Origin: Maricaulis sp039978735
GTDB taxonomy: Bacteria > Pseudomonadota > Alphaproteobacteria > Caulobacterales > Maricaulaceae
Assembly: GCF_039978735.1 (NCBI RefSeq)
Contig: NZ_JBDWAS010000015.1
Location: 114,418-178,417 of the forward strand
Length of the DNA: 64,000 nucleotides
Direction: 5' to 3'
Shown here: piece by piece, positions 50,874 to 58,523 of the stretch
Layout of the letters: the number at the start of each line of letters is the position of its first letter
How positions within the stretch are numbered: the first letter of the stretch is position 1
The notes under the pieces: model-generated
The model's database searches: none
Seen by the model: only the letters and a program-made list of their open reading frames with translations
What the model was told of the DNA's origin: nothing
Position numbers and translations under genes: made by a program

Positions 50874-51635
50874 TTGCCTCAGCCGCTAACTGTTACGAGA
50901 AACTCTTTGGAGGCACACTTCAAGCTGGTCGCCGAAATTTTGAGCGAGCTGGTTGACGTTCACGCGCAGGTAGATGTTGAAGTGAATTGGAGCATGTCAC
51001 CTGCTGTTGCGGCATTAGCGGGTGAAGGGTGTGAGAGAATTTCGAGGAACCGTGGAAGAGCGGGGGTTCTTGTTGCACCGCTGAAGCACCTAGGACAGGG
51101 GCTCTGGGCATGGCTTAGCTATAGAGAGGAATGGAGCTATGGTCGTGAGATTGGCGGACGAAAGAGATTCATTTTCCGATCTGCATCAATGACCGTCCAT
51201 TTTGGCTGGAAGTTTGATGCGTATAAGCCTCAGATGTTCCGAGCGGAATGGGCCGGTTGGGCTGATTGGGGCGGCGCCGAATTGGGCTATCAAGCGGGTG
51301 AGGCGGGGCATCCCCATTGGCAGTTCGATGCCTTGGAAAGCCTCTCTGAGGAAGGGGCTAGCGAGCGCGCGGCGATGCTCCGCAAAATACTCTCGGACGG
51401 CGATCATGGCGGCGTTCGGGACTTTATCCCCCAGCTTCCGACCGACGACGTGCGGGATCTAGTGTCTCACCAGCAGCTTAGCCGCATCCACTTCGCGAGT
51501 GCCGCCGCTTGGTGGAAAGCATCGCCCAACTGCGATCATGCGCACAGTCCTGATCGGGTTAAAGACCTACAGGTTTGGTTGCGCCAAACAATTTCGTATT
51601 TGTCATCCGAGTTAGACCGTCTACAAATCGCATAA
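50874..51635 (+). CDS. unknown protein of the methyltransferase cassette
   Basis: A 253-aa product, TTG start (MPQPLTVTRNSLEAHFKLVA) with GAGG about eight bases before; a TTG at 50907 is an alternative. I do not recognise it. It is soluble and unusually rich in tryptophan and aromatic residues (GLWAWLSYREEWSYG, HFGWKFDAYKPQMFRAEWAG, WADWGGAELGY, GHPHWQFDALESL). No PD-ExK, HNH, GIY-YIG or toxin motif is evident. It is translationally linked to the methyltransferase and shares its AT-rich composition, so it is probably a partner such as an effector, nuclease or specificity factor. The role is open. Confidence 0.72.
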   Translation: MPQPLTVTRNSLEAHFKLVAEILSELVDVHAQVDVEVNWSMSPAVAALAGEGCERISRNRGRAGVLVAPLKHLGQGLWAWLSYREEWSYGREIGGRKRFIFRSASMTVHFGWKFDAYKPQMFRAEWAGWADWGGAELGYQAGEAGHPHWQFDALESLSEEGASERAAMLRKILSDGDHGGVRDFIPQLPTDDVRDLVSHQQLSRIHFASAAAWWKASPNCDHAHSPDRVKDLQVWLRQTISYLSSELDRLQIA

Positions 51636-51733
51636 CTTTGCGCGTAGTAGTGGACCCGAAGCTAGGGTATTTTCTCGATAAACCGCTTCAGCCTGCGCGA
51701 TATGTCTGGGGCTCGCTCTAGACGCCCCCCCCC

Positions 51734-52774
51734 TTAAGCCCCCACCACAGTCACAAACGCCTCGTCCAACTCCACGCCCACCCGGTCCCCCACAGCCAGG
51801 TTGGACGGCACCGGCGTGTGCGTCGTGAAGCTCTGGCCTTCGGCGTTCTCGATCGTGAAGGCGAGGTGTGTGCCGGCGGAGCGGCGGCGGGTCACGGTGA
51901 AGGGGCCGTCTGCGGCCAGCGTGAGGCGGATGGCCTGGGGTCTCACCAGAACGTAGACGGTGCAGCCGTTTTTGAAGTCCGGCGTGGCGACGGGGCCCAG
52001 CGGGGTGCCGGCGGCGCCGGCCCTTATGAAGGCCTCGATGACCTCGATATCGCCCAGAAGGCGGGCGGCGGTGACGCTGTGCGGATGGGTCCAGACATGT
52101 TCCGGCGTGCCGGTCTGGATGACGCGGCCCTGGTCCATCAGGGCGAGGGCGTCGGCGACGGCCATGGCCTCGTCGGCATCATGGGTGACCATGAGGGCGG
52201 TGGCGCCGGCGCGGCGCAGCGTGTCGACGGTGCGCTCGCGCAATTCCTGGCGCAGGCGGCGGTCGAGGCCGGAGAAGGGCTCGTCCAGCAGGACGATGGC
52301 GGGCGCGGGGGCGAGGGCGCGGGCCAGGGCGACGCGCTGCTGCTCGCCGCCGGAGAGCTCGTGCGGGAAGGCTTTCGCCTTGTGTCCCAGCTCGGCGGCC
52401 TCCAGCTGGGCCATGGCGATGGTCTTGGCGTCGGGCCCTTTGAGGCCGAAGGCGACATTGGCCAGGGCGTCCAGATGCGGGAAGAGGGCATAGTCCTGGA
52501 ACACCATGCCGACGCGGCGGCGTTCCGGGGCGAGGTGGCGGCCGGGCCCGGCCCAGACCGTGTCGCCCAGGCGGATCTCGCCGCCATCGAGACGTTCCAG
52601 TCCGGCAATGGCGCGCAGCAGGGTGGACTTGCCGCTGCCCGAGGGGCCCAGGAGGGCGGTGATCCGGCCCGGCTCGAGATCGAGATCGGCGCCGGCCAGG
52701 GCGGCCGTCTCCTTCACATAGCGGCGCTGGGCGCCACGTATGCTCAATCCCCTGCTCGTGTGCGTATCCGTCAT
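51734..52774 (-). CDS. ferric-iron ABC transporter ATPase (FbpC/FutC-like)
   Basis: A 346-aa ATPase. Walker A is GPSGSGKST, Q-loop VFQDYALFPHL, signature LSGGEQQRVALARAL, Walker B IVLLDEPFSGLD, His switch TALMVTHDADEA. A C-terminal TOBE-like domain follows (YVLVRPQAIRLTL, VGVELDEAFVTV). The gene is third in the fbpABC-like operon and starts ten bases after the permease stop. Spermidine or sulfate importers share this ATPase type, but the neighbours point to iron. Confidence 0.9.
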   Translation of the reverse strand: MTDTHTSRGLSIRGAQRRYVKETAALAGADLDLEPGRITALLGPSGSGKSTLLRAIAGLERLDGGEIRLGDTVWAGPGRHLAPERRRVGMVFQDYALFPHLDALANVAFGLKGPDAKTIAMAQLEAAELGHKAKAFPHELSGGEQQRVALARALAPAPAIVLLDEPFSGLDRRLRQELRERTVDTLRRAGATALMVTHDADEAMAVADALALMDQGRVIQTGTPEHVWTHPHSVTAARLLGDIEVIEAFIRAGAAGTPLGPVATPDFKNGCTVYVLVRPQAIRLTLAADGPFTVTRRRSAGTHLAFTIENAEGQSFTTHTPVPSNLAVGDRVGVELDEAFVTVVGA

Positions 52775-52784
52775 GCCGTCCCGC

Positions 52785-54413
52785 CTAGACCTGGCCCGAA
52801 GAAGAGCGTGCCCGCGAGAGGTAGCGGGCGACGAAGATCATGGGAAGCAGGGCGACCAGCGGAATGAGGAGGGAGGGCAGTGCCGCCTCGCCCAGGCGTT
52901 CGTCGCTGGCGTAATTGTGGGCGATGATGGCGAGCGTGTCGTAATTGAAGGGGCGCAGGATCATCGTCGCCGGCAATTCCTTGAGCACTTCGACGAAGAC
53001 CAGCAGGCCGGCCGAGGTAACGCCCGCGGCGATCAGCGGCCAGTGGACGCGGCGCACGGTCTCGCCCCGCGTGGCGCCCAGCGTGCGTGCGGCGCCGTCC
53101 AGCGCCGGCGTGACGCGGGCGAGGGCGGCTTCGGACGGTCCGATCGCGGCGGCCGCAAAGCGCGAGAGATAGGCGAAGATCAGGGCCGCAGCGCCGCCGG
53201 TCAGCAGGACGGGGAAGACCTCGCCCGTGACCGACTGCCAGGCCGGGTCGATCAGCGCCTGGGTGCCCGACAGGATGGCGATCACGCCCACCGCCGCCAC
53301 CGCGCCGGGCACGGCATAGCCCAGCCCCGCCGCGCGCGCCGAGGCGGTGGCGATAAAGGTCCGGCCGCGCAGGGCATAGGCGGTCGACAGGCCCAGGCCC
53401 GCCGCCAGCACGGCGCTGATCGCGGCGAGGGTGAGGCTGTGCCAGCTGGCGGGCAGGAGGCCCGGCGCGGGCTGTTCGTTCAGCGCCAGCCAGCCCAGAC
53501 GCGCCAGCGGGACGATCAGGCCCAGAGCGAGCGGGACGAGGCAGGCCAGCGCGGCGGCGAGGCCCTGTGTCCGCGAGAGATGGAAGCGCGGCGCCGGACG
53601 GTGGCGTCCCGAGGCGGCGTGCGAGCGCGCGCGGCTGCGCTGGGCGCGTTCCAGGCCGAACACGATCAGGGCGACGGCGACGAGGATGAGGGAGAGGCGG
53701 GCCGCATCGACCAGCGATCCCGCCCCGCTCCAGGCGCGCACCAGCCCGATCGAGAGCGTCGGCGCGCCGAGATAGGAGACGGTGCCATAGTCCGCCAGGC
53801 TTTCCATCATCACCAGGGCAAGACCCGCCGCCAGGGCCGGCCGTGCCATCGGCAGCGAGGTGCGGGCAAAGGCGCTGAACGGTCCCGCGCCCAGCGTGCG
53901 GGCGGCGTTGTAGGCGTCGGCGGACTGGCCGGTAAACGTGTCGCGTGCGAGCAGGTAGACATAGGGGTAGAGCACGAGGGCGAACATCAGCCCCGCCCCC
54001 CAGGCGCCGCGCACGGTGGGGAAGAGGCCGGCCGTCGCTGCGTGCAGCGGTCCGCCGGCCTGGCTGAGATCGAGCCAGGCATAGGCGGCGACATAGGCCG
54101 GCACGGCCAGCGGCAGGATCAGCACCCAGCTGAACAGGGCGCGGCCGGGAAACTCGGTCCGTGCCACGAGCCAGCCCAGCACGGTGCCGATCAGCCCGGC
54201 GCCGCCCGCCGCGATCAGCGCGACGAGGGCGGAATTGACCAGATAGACAGGCAGGCGCGTGCGCGCGAGGTGGGCGAGATAGTCGCCCGTCTCACCGGTC
54301 ACGGCGATCCAGGCGACGGCAAACACCGGCGCTGCACAGACCAGGGCTGCCAGGATCGCGAGCGCGGTCGCGCGATCCGGCAGCCGGCCGCCCTGCCTGG
54401 CTGCTGGCGTCAC
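52785..54413 (-). CDS. ferric-iron ABC transporter permease (FbpB/FutB-like)
   Basis: A 542-aa permease formed by two fused permease halves, about twelve membrane segments. Each half carries an EAA loop: EFPGRALFSWVLILPLAVPAYV with RTLGAGPFSAFARTSLPMARP in the first half, and RTLGATRGETVRRVHWPLIAAG in the second. This duplicated form is typical of FbpB/ThiP/CysTW-like iron transporters. It overlaps the binding-protein gene by four bases. Confidence 0.92.
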   Translation of the reverse strand: MTPAARQGGRLPDRATALAILAALVCAAPVFAVAWIAVTGETGDYLAHLARTRLPVYLVNSALVALIAAGGAGLIGTVLGWLVARTEFPGRALFSWVLILPLAVPAYVAAYAWLDLSQAGGPLHAATAGLFPTVRGAWGAGLMFALVLYPYVYLLARDTFTGQSADAYNAARTLGAGPFSAFARTSLPMARPALAAGLALVMMESLADYGTVSYLGAPTLSIGLVRAWSGAGSLVDAARLSLILVAVALIVFGLERAQRSRARSHAASGRHRPAPRFHLSRTQGLAAALACLVPLALGLIVPLARLGWLALNEQPAPGLLPASWHSLTLAAISAVLAAGLGLSTAYALRGRTFIATASARAAGLGYAVPGAVAAVGVIAILSGTQALIDPAWQSVTGEVFPVLLTGGAAALIFAYLSRFAAAAIGPSEAALARVTPALDGAARTLGATRGETVRRVHWPLIAAGVTSAGLLVFVEVLKELPATMILRPFNYDTLAIIAHNYASDERLGEAALPSLLIPLVALLPMIFVARYLSRARSSSGQV

Positions 54414-55471
54414 TGCCAGCCGACGCGGTCGAAGATGCGCTGGGCGGTGGCGTTGTGGTCGCCCAGTTCGGAGACATTGCGGGTATCCGCGACGAAGGGC
54501 ATCACGGCGTCCAGACGCTCATTCTCCCATTCCACGCCCTCGACGACCGGGATTTCATTGGTCATCTCGGCGAACATGCGCTGGGCCTCGTCCGACAGGA
54601 AGAAGGCGATCAGTTCGCGGGCTTCTTCCGGATGCGGCGCGTTCACGGCAATGCCGGCCCCGGAAATGTTCACATGGGCGCCGGAGGTCTCCTGGTTCGG
54701 GAAGAACAGGGTGACGGCCTCGGCGGCGGCGCGATTGGCGGCCTCGCCGGAATTCTGCATCAGCAGGTAGTAGTAGTGATTGGTAATGGCGATATCGCAA
54801 TCGCCGGCGGCCACGCCAATGATCTGCGTGATGTCGCCGCCCTGGGGCGGGCGGGCCATGTTGGCGACGATGCCGGCGGCCCAGGCCTCGGCCTCCTCCT
54901 CGCCCAGGCGCGCGACCATGGAGGCGAGCAGGGACTGGTTATAGGCATTGCCGCTCTCGCGCACGCAGATCCGGCCTTCCCAGCGCGGATCGGCGAGATC
55001 CTCATAGGTGGTGACCTCGTCCGGCTGGACGCGCTGGTTGGAATAGGCCAGCACGCGGGCGCGCTTGGCGATGGCGATCCAGTAGCCATCCGGGTCGATC
55101 AGATTGTCCGCGATCTCCGGCGTGAATTCGGAGAAATCGCTCTGCGCGAACAGGCCGGCTTCCTCGGCGCGGTGCAGGCGGGCGGCGTCGACCGTGATGA
55201 TGACATCGGCCGGGCTGCGCGGGCCGTCGGCGCGCACGCGCTCGATCAGCTGGTCGCCATTGGCCTCGATCAGGTTGACCTCGATGCCGGTCTGCTCGGT
55301 GAAGGCCGCATAGATCGCCGCATCGCTGCGATAGTGGCGCGCGCTGTAGACATTCACCACGCGCGGCGCGCCGGCCTGTTCGCTGCCGGCATCGGCAGGG
55401 GTGTCAGGCTGGGAGCAGGCAGCGGCGAGGACGCTGAGCGCGCCGGCGGCCAGGAGCTTGGCATAATTCAT
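54410..55471 (-). CDS. ferric-iron ABC transporter substrate-binding protein (FbpA/FutA-like)
   Basis: A 353-aa exported binding protein. The signal LLAAGALSVLAAAC has a lipobox-like end, so it may be a lipoprotein. Ferric-binding features are NVYSARHYRSDAAIYAAF, PADVIITVDAARL and the tyrosine cluster ITNHYYYLLMQN, which coordinates Fe(III) in FutA/FbpA. It binds ferric iron in the periplasm and feeds the permease. A Fur-box-like palindrome lies about 42 bp upstream of its start. Confidence 0.93.
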   Translation of the reverse strand: MNYAKLLAAGALSVLAAACSQPDTPADAGSEQAGAPRVVNVYSARHYRSDAAIYAAFTEQTGIEVNLIEANGDQLIERVRADGPRSPADVIITVDAARLHRAEEAGLFAQSDFSEFTPEIADNLIDPDGYWIAIAKRARVLAYSNQRVQPDEVTTYEDLADPRWEGRICVRESGNAYNQSLLASMVARLGEEEAEAWAAGIVANMARPPQGGDITQIIGVAAGDCDIAITNHYYYLLMQNSGEAANRAAAEAVTLFFPNQETSGAHVNISGAGIAVNAPHPEEARELIAFFLSDEAQRMFAEMTNEIPVVEGVEWENERLDAVMPFVADTRNVSELGDHNATAQRIFDRVGWQ

Positions 55472-55512
55472 GTGTCACCCGTTTTCCTTGCAGTCTCCGC
55501 ATCCCTGCCACT

Positions 55513-55531
55513 CTTGCGAATGTTTCGCAAG
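55513..55531 (-). promoter_or_regulatory. Fur-box-like operator of the iron transporter
   Basis: CTTGCGAA-TGT-TTCGCAAG is a perfect 8-bp inverted repeat around a 3-bp centre, 19 bp long, about 42 bp upstream of the fbpA-like start. Alphaproteobacterial Fur sites have this form (TTGCGAAT/ATTCGCAA type). It is a strong candidate for iron-dependent repression by Fur. Confidence 0.7.
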
Positions 55532-55568
55532 TTATTGCCGCAGGAAACCGGTGCGGTGGGGTGACGCA

Positions 55569-55583
55569 GGGGGGGGGGGGGGG
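55569..55583. repeat. 15-base G homopolymer
   Basis: Fifteen consecutive G residues (C on the strand of the iron operon), about 98-112 bp upstream of the fbpA-like start. Such tracts slip during replication and can phase-vary a promoter; they are also error-prone in sequencing. Confidence 0.9.
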
Positions 55584-55599
55584 CTGGCAGTCGATGGCC

Positions 55600-55796
55600 G
55601 AAGGAAATTGCGCGTGTCGCAAACATGCCCTCCTTCGCCAAGGCTTCGGAGGGCACCGCTTCGCCCGGGGTGCGCGCTGCGGGTGGCTTGCCACTCTAAG
55701 GCTGAGGGGAATTGCGCGTGTCGCGGCCGGTCCCCCTTCGCTGAAGCTTCGGGCGACACCTCTTCGCCCGGGTGCGCGCTGCGGGTGGCTTGCCAC
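55600..55796. repeat. imperfect tandem duplication, two ~95-bp units
   Basis: Unit 1 (55600-55694) and unit 2 (55704-55796) share GGAAATTGCGCGTGTCGC or GGGAATTGCGCGTGTCGC at their starts and TTCGCCCGGG..TGCGCGCTGCGGGTGGCTTGCCAC at their ends, with a diverged middle containing CTTCGCCAAGGCTTCGG or CTTCGCTGAAGCTTCGG hairpins. It is non-coding. Together with the G tract it fills the gap between the iron operon and the tRNA. Confidence 0.8.
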
Positions 55797-55818
55797 CCGA
55801 AGCCCGCAGGGCGAAGGG

Positions 55819-55893
55819 TGGTGGGCGATACTGGGATTGAACCAGTGACCCCCTCGGTGTGAACGAGGTGCTCTCCCGCTGAGCTAATCGCCC
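55819..55893 (-). tRNA. tRNA-Val (anticodon CAC)
   Basis: Reading the minus strand: acceptor GGGCGAT pairs with ATCGCCC, D arm TAGCTCAGCGGGAGAGCA, anticodon stem CCTCG/CGAGG with loop TTCACAC (anticodon CAC, reads GUG), T arm CTGGTTCAATCCCAG. The 3' CCA is encoded (TGG on the plus strand at 55819-55821). Length 75 nt. All four arms close correctly. Confidence 0.95.
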
Positions 55894-56147
55894 GATCCAT
55901 AGTCGGAGGGCGCCGTATAAGCAGGCTCTTGGCGCCGGTCAACTACATGTGGAAGTTGAAGTGCAGATCGGATACGCCGCAGGTGCGACAACTTGCCACA
56001 CCGTCATGGTCTCGTCATAAGCGCCGGGCCCATATATCAGCCTGCCCCAAGCTGGGTTCGGGGCCATTGAAGGCCCGTCCTGTCAATCACTCGATTGGAC
56101 ACAATTCCCGGCCGAGGGAAGCTTCGGTCGACTAGGAGGTTTTGTTA

Positions 56148-56366
56148 ATGAGCAACGATCTGTGCACGCCCGAAGGCGCTCGCCGTCTCAAAGCGCGAAT
56201 TGAAGCCTACTGGGCCGAGCGCGGCTATGATGTAAGTGTCGACCTCGTCGAAGCCGGTTTCATGCCGGCCATGCGCTCCGCGCGCACCGACGTCCGGTCC
56301 AACCTCGTCAACGGCATGCCGACCCGTCCGGCCAACGATACCGGTCGCGAGCGTCGCACGGCGTAA
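56148..56366 (+). CDS. conserved small protein of unknown function
   Basis: A 72-aa protein, MSNDLCTPEGARRLKARIEA, with a short basic tail (RPANDTGRERRTA). The helix GARRLKARIEAYWAERGYDV and the following MRSARTDVRSNLVNGMPT are typical of a small conserved alphaproteobacterial protein without assigned function. The excellent ribosome site AGGAGGT (56134-56140) sits seven bases before the ATG. It converges with gph without a gap (stop codons adjacent). Confidence 0.85.
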   Translation: MSNDLCTPEGARRLKARIEAYWAERGYDVSVDLVEAGFMPAMRSARTDVRSNLVNGMPTRPANDTGRERRTA

Positions 56367-57056
56367 TCAGCTGGCGCGCTGCCAGATCTCGGCCAGCGCC
56401 CGCGGTACATCGCCAAATGCATGAAGAACCCGGTCGGCTCCCAGCGAGCCGGCCGGGTTTTCGCTATAGCCATAGCTCATCACGATGACGGGCAGGCCCG
56501 CCGCCCGGGCCGAGCCGACGTCCGGCGCGCTGTCGCCGATCAGCGCCGCCCGCGCAAACGCCCCTCCCAGCGAATCGCGCAGATGCGCCGCATCCGGCTT
56601 CTTCGCCGAGGTGCGCTCCGGCCCGACAATCCGCTCGAAATAGTCCGCCAGCCCCAGTTCCGCGATCAGCAGGTCGGACAGGACGGAGGGCTTGTTGGTG
56701 CACACCGACAGGCGCGCCCCGGCCTCCTTCAGCCAGGCCAGCGTGTCCTCGACGCCGGGAAAGGCCCGGCTCTCGGCGGCGACATCGGCCTTGTAGATCT
56801 CGATGAATTCCGCGACCAGCGCGTCGCCGTCCTGCATCTCGGCGCCGCTGCGGGCATGGGCGCGTTCCAGCAGCACGCGCGCGCCGCGGCCGACCATGGC
56901 CCGCACATCCGCCAGCGGCACGGCCGGCAGGCCGCGCGGCACGATCACGGCATTGAGGGCGCGCACCAGATCGGGCGCCGTGTCGACCAGCGTGCCGTCG
57001 AGGTCGAAGGCAATGGCGGCATTCTCGAACAGGGCGGCCTGGCCTGTCTCCAGCAT
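56367..57056 (-). CDS. gph: phosphoglycolate phosphatase (HAD family)
   Basis: A 229-aa HAD phosphatase. Motif I is IAFDLDGTLVDTAPDL, motif II SVCTNKP, motif III AKKPDAAHL and motif IV ALIGDSAPDVGSARAAGLP. It removes phosphate from 2-phosphoglycolate produced in DNA repair or oxygenase reactions. ATG 57056 is preferred over 57065 because AGAAGG then stands nine bases upstream. A very long open frame to its left is only a shadow of glmU. Confidence 0.92.
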   Translation of the reverse strand: MLETGQAALFENAAIAFDLDGTLVDTAPDLVRALNAVIVPRGLPAVPLADVRAMVGRGARVLLERAHARSGAEMQDGDALVAEFIEIYKADVAAESRAFPGVEDTLAWLKEAGARLSVCTNKPSVLSDLLIAELGLADYFERIVGPERTSAKKPDAAHLRDSLGGAFARAALIGDSAPDVGSARAAGLPVIVMSYGYSENPAGSLGADRVLHAFGDVPRALAEIWQRAS

Positions 57057-57167
57057 GATCTGCATCCTTCTGCCCCTCACGGGCTCGCAAGCATGGTTAC
57101 GTGCCCCGGCCCGATAGGCTATAGCGCCTGACAGACACAGGTGCAGATTCTCGCGACAGGACGATCC

Positions 57168-58523
57168 ATGTCTCATTCCCGTGCCGCCATCATTCTCGCT
57201 GCCGGTCAGGGCACGCGGATGAAGTCCAAGACGGTCAAGGTGCTGCACAGCGTCGGCGGCCGTCCGATGCTGGACTGGTCGGTCGACCTGGCCCGCAAGA
57301 GCGGGGCGGACCGGATCGTTACTGTTTATGGCGCGCATTCGCCGGCCGTGAAGACCGCTGCCGAGGCGCTGGGCACCCAGACCGCGCTGCAGGATCCGCC
57401 CAAGGGGACCGGCCATGCCGTGCTCGCCGCGCGCGAGGCGCTGGCGGATGTCGAGGGCGCGGCGATCGTGCTCTATGCCGACACGCCGCTGATCACGCCG
57501 GACACCGTTGCGAAGGTCTTCGCTGCGCTGGAAGGCGGGGCTTCGGTCGCCGTGCTCGGCTTCGAGCCGGAGGATCCGGCCGCCTATGGACGCCTGATCA
57601 CGGATGGCGAGGGCAATCTCGACCGCATCGTCGAGTACAAGGATGCCAGCGAGGCCGAACGCGCCGTGCGCCTGGTCAATTCCGGCGTGCTGGCTGCCCC
57701 GGCGCCGCTGCTGCTGGAATTGCTGGGCGAGGTCGGCAACGATAATGCCAATGGCGAATACTATCTCACCGATGTCGTGGGCCTGGCGCGCGCGCGCGGT
57801 CTGAAAGCCGTCGTGGTGAAGGCCGATGCGGGCGAAGTGCTGGGCGTCAACTCGCGCGGCGATCTGGCCGAGGCCGAAGCCGCCTTCCAGGCCCGCATGC
57901 GCAAACAGGCCATGGCGGACGGGGTGACGCTGGTCGCGCCGGAAACGGTCTTCTTCTCCCACGACACGCAGATTGCCCGCGATGTGATCGTTGAACCGAA
58001 TGTCGTGTTCGGCCCCGGTGTCACGATCGGCGAGGATGCCGTCATCCACGCCTTCTCGCATCTGGAAGGGGCCAGCGTGGCGCAGGGCGCCAGTGTCGGC
58101 CCCTATGCCCGCCTGCGTCCCGGCGCCGAGCTGGGGGCCGGTGCCAAGGTCGGCAATTTCGTGGAAGTGAAAAAGTCGCAGCTGGGCGAGGGCGCCAAGG
58201 TCTCGCATCTCACCTATATCGGGGATGCGAGCATCGGCGCGAACGCCAATATCGGAGCGGGCACGATCACCTGTAATTATGACGGATACGACAAGCACCG
58301 CACCGTGGTGGGCGAGGGCGCCTTTATCGGCTCCAATACCTGCCTGGTGGCGCCTGTCACCGTCGGTGCTGGCGCCTTCACGGGCACCGGGACCATCGTG
58401 ACCGAGAATGTGGAGGCGGATGCGCTGGCCCTTGCGCGCACGCCGATGACCACCAAATCCGGGTGGGCGGCCCGTTTCCGCGCCGCCAAGGAAGCCCGCA
58501 AGGCCAAGAAGGAGAGCCTGTGA
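57168..58523 (+). CDS. glmU: bifunctional N-acetylglucosamine-1-phosphate uridyltransferase/acetyltransferase
   Basis: A 451-aa enzyme making UDP-GlcNAc. The N-terminal uridyltransferase has AAIILAAGQGTRMKSKTVKV and YADTPLITPDT. The C-terminal left-handed beta-helix acetyltransferase has GPYARLRPGAELGAGAKVGN and IGANANIGAGTITCNYDGYD with the catalytic region. ATG 57168 is preferred over a GTG nine codons upstream. Its stop shares a base with the next ATG. Divergent from gph. Confidence 0.96.
   Translation: MSHSRAAIILAAGQGTRMKSKTVKVLHSVGGRPMLDWSVDLARKSGADRIVTVYGAHSPAVKTAAEALGTQTALQDPPKGTGHAVLAAREALADVEGAAIVLYADTPLITPDTVAKVFAALEGGASVAVLGFEPEDPAAYGRLITDGEGNLDRIVEYKDASEAERAVRLVNSGVLAAPAPLLLELLGEVGNDNANGEYYLTDVVGLARARGLKAVVVKADAGEVLGVNSRGDLAEAEAAFQARMRKQAMADGVTLVAPETVFFSHDTQIARDVIVEPNVVFGPGVTIGEDAVIHAFSHLEGASVAQGASVGPYARLRPGAELGAGAKVGNFVEVKKSQLGEGAKVSHLTYIGDASIGANANIGAGTITCNYDGYDKHRTVVGEGAFIGSNTCLVAPVTVGAGAFTGTGTIVTENVEADALALARTPMTTKSGWAARFRAAKEARKAKKESL

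Noticed and set aside
47730..51733. Attachment-site direct repeats flanking the AT-rich cassette
   Set aside because: Only a short TAGTGG match was seen on both sides, which is expected by chance; no integrase or tRNA adjoins the cassette.
55600..55796. CRISPR-like array from the duplicated units
   Set aside because: Only two units, about 95 bp each with diverged middles and no cas genes nearby, so it does not fit a CRISPR array.
56367..58298. Very long open frame on the minus strand across glmU (over 600 codons)
   Set aside because: Its first part is real gph; the remainder mirrors glmU codons. High GC leaves antisense frames open, and the translated text lacks any family motif.
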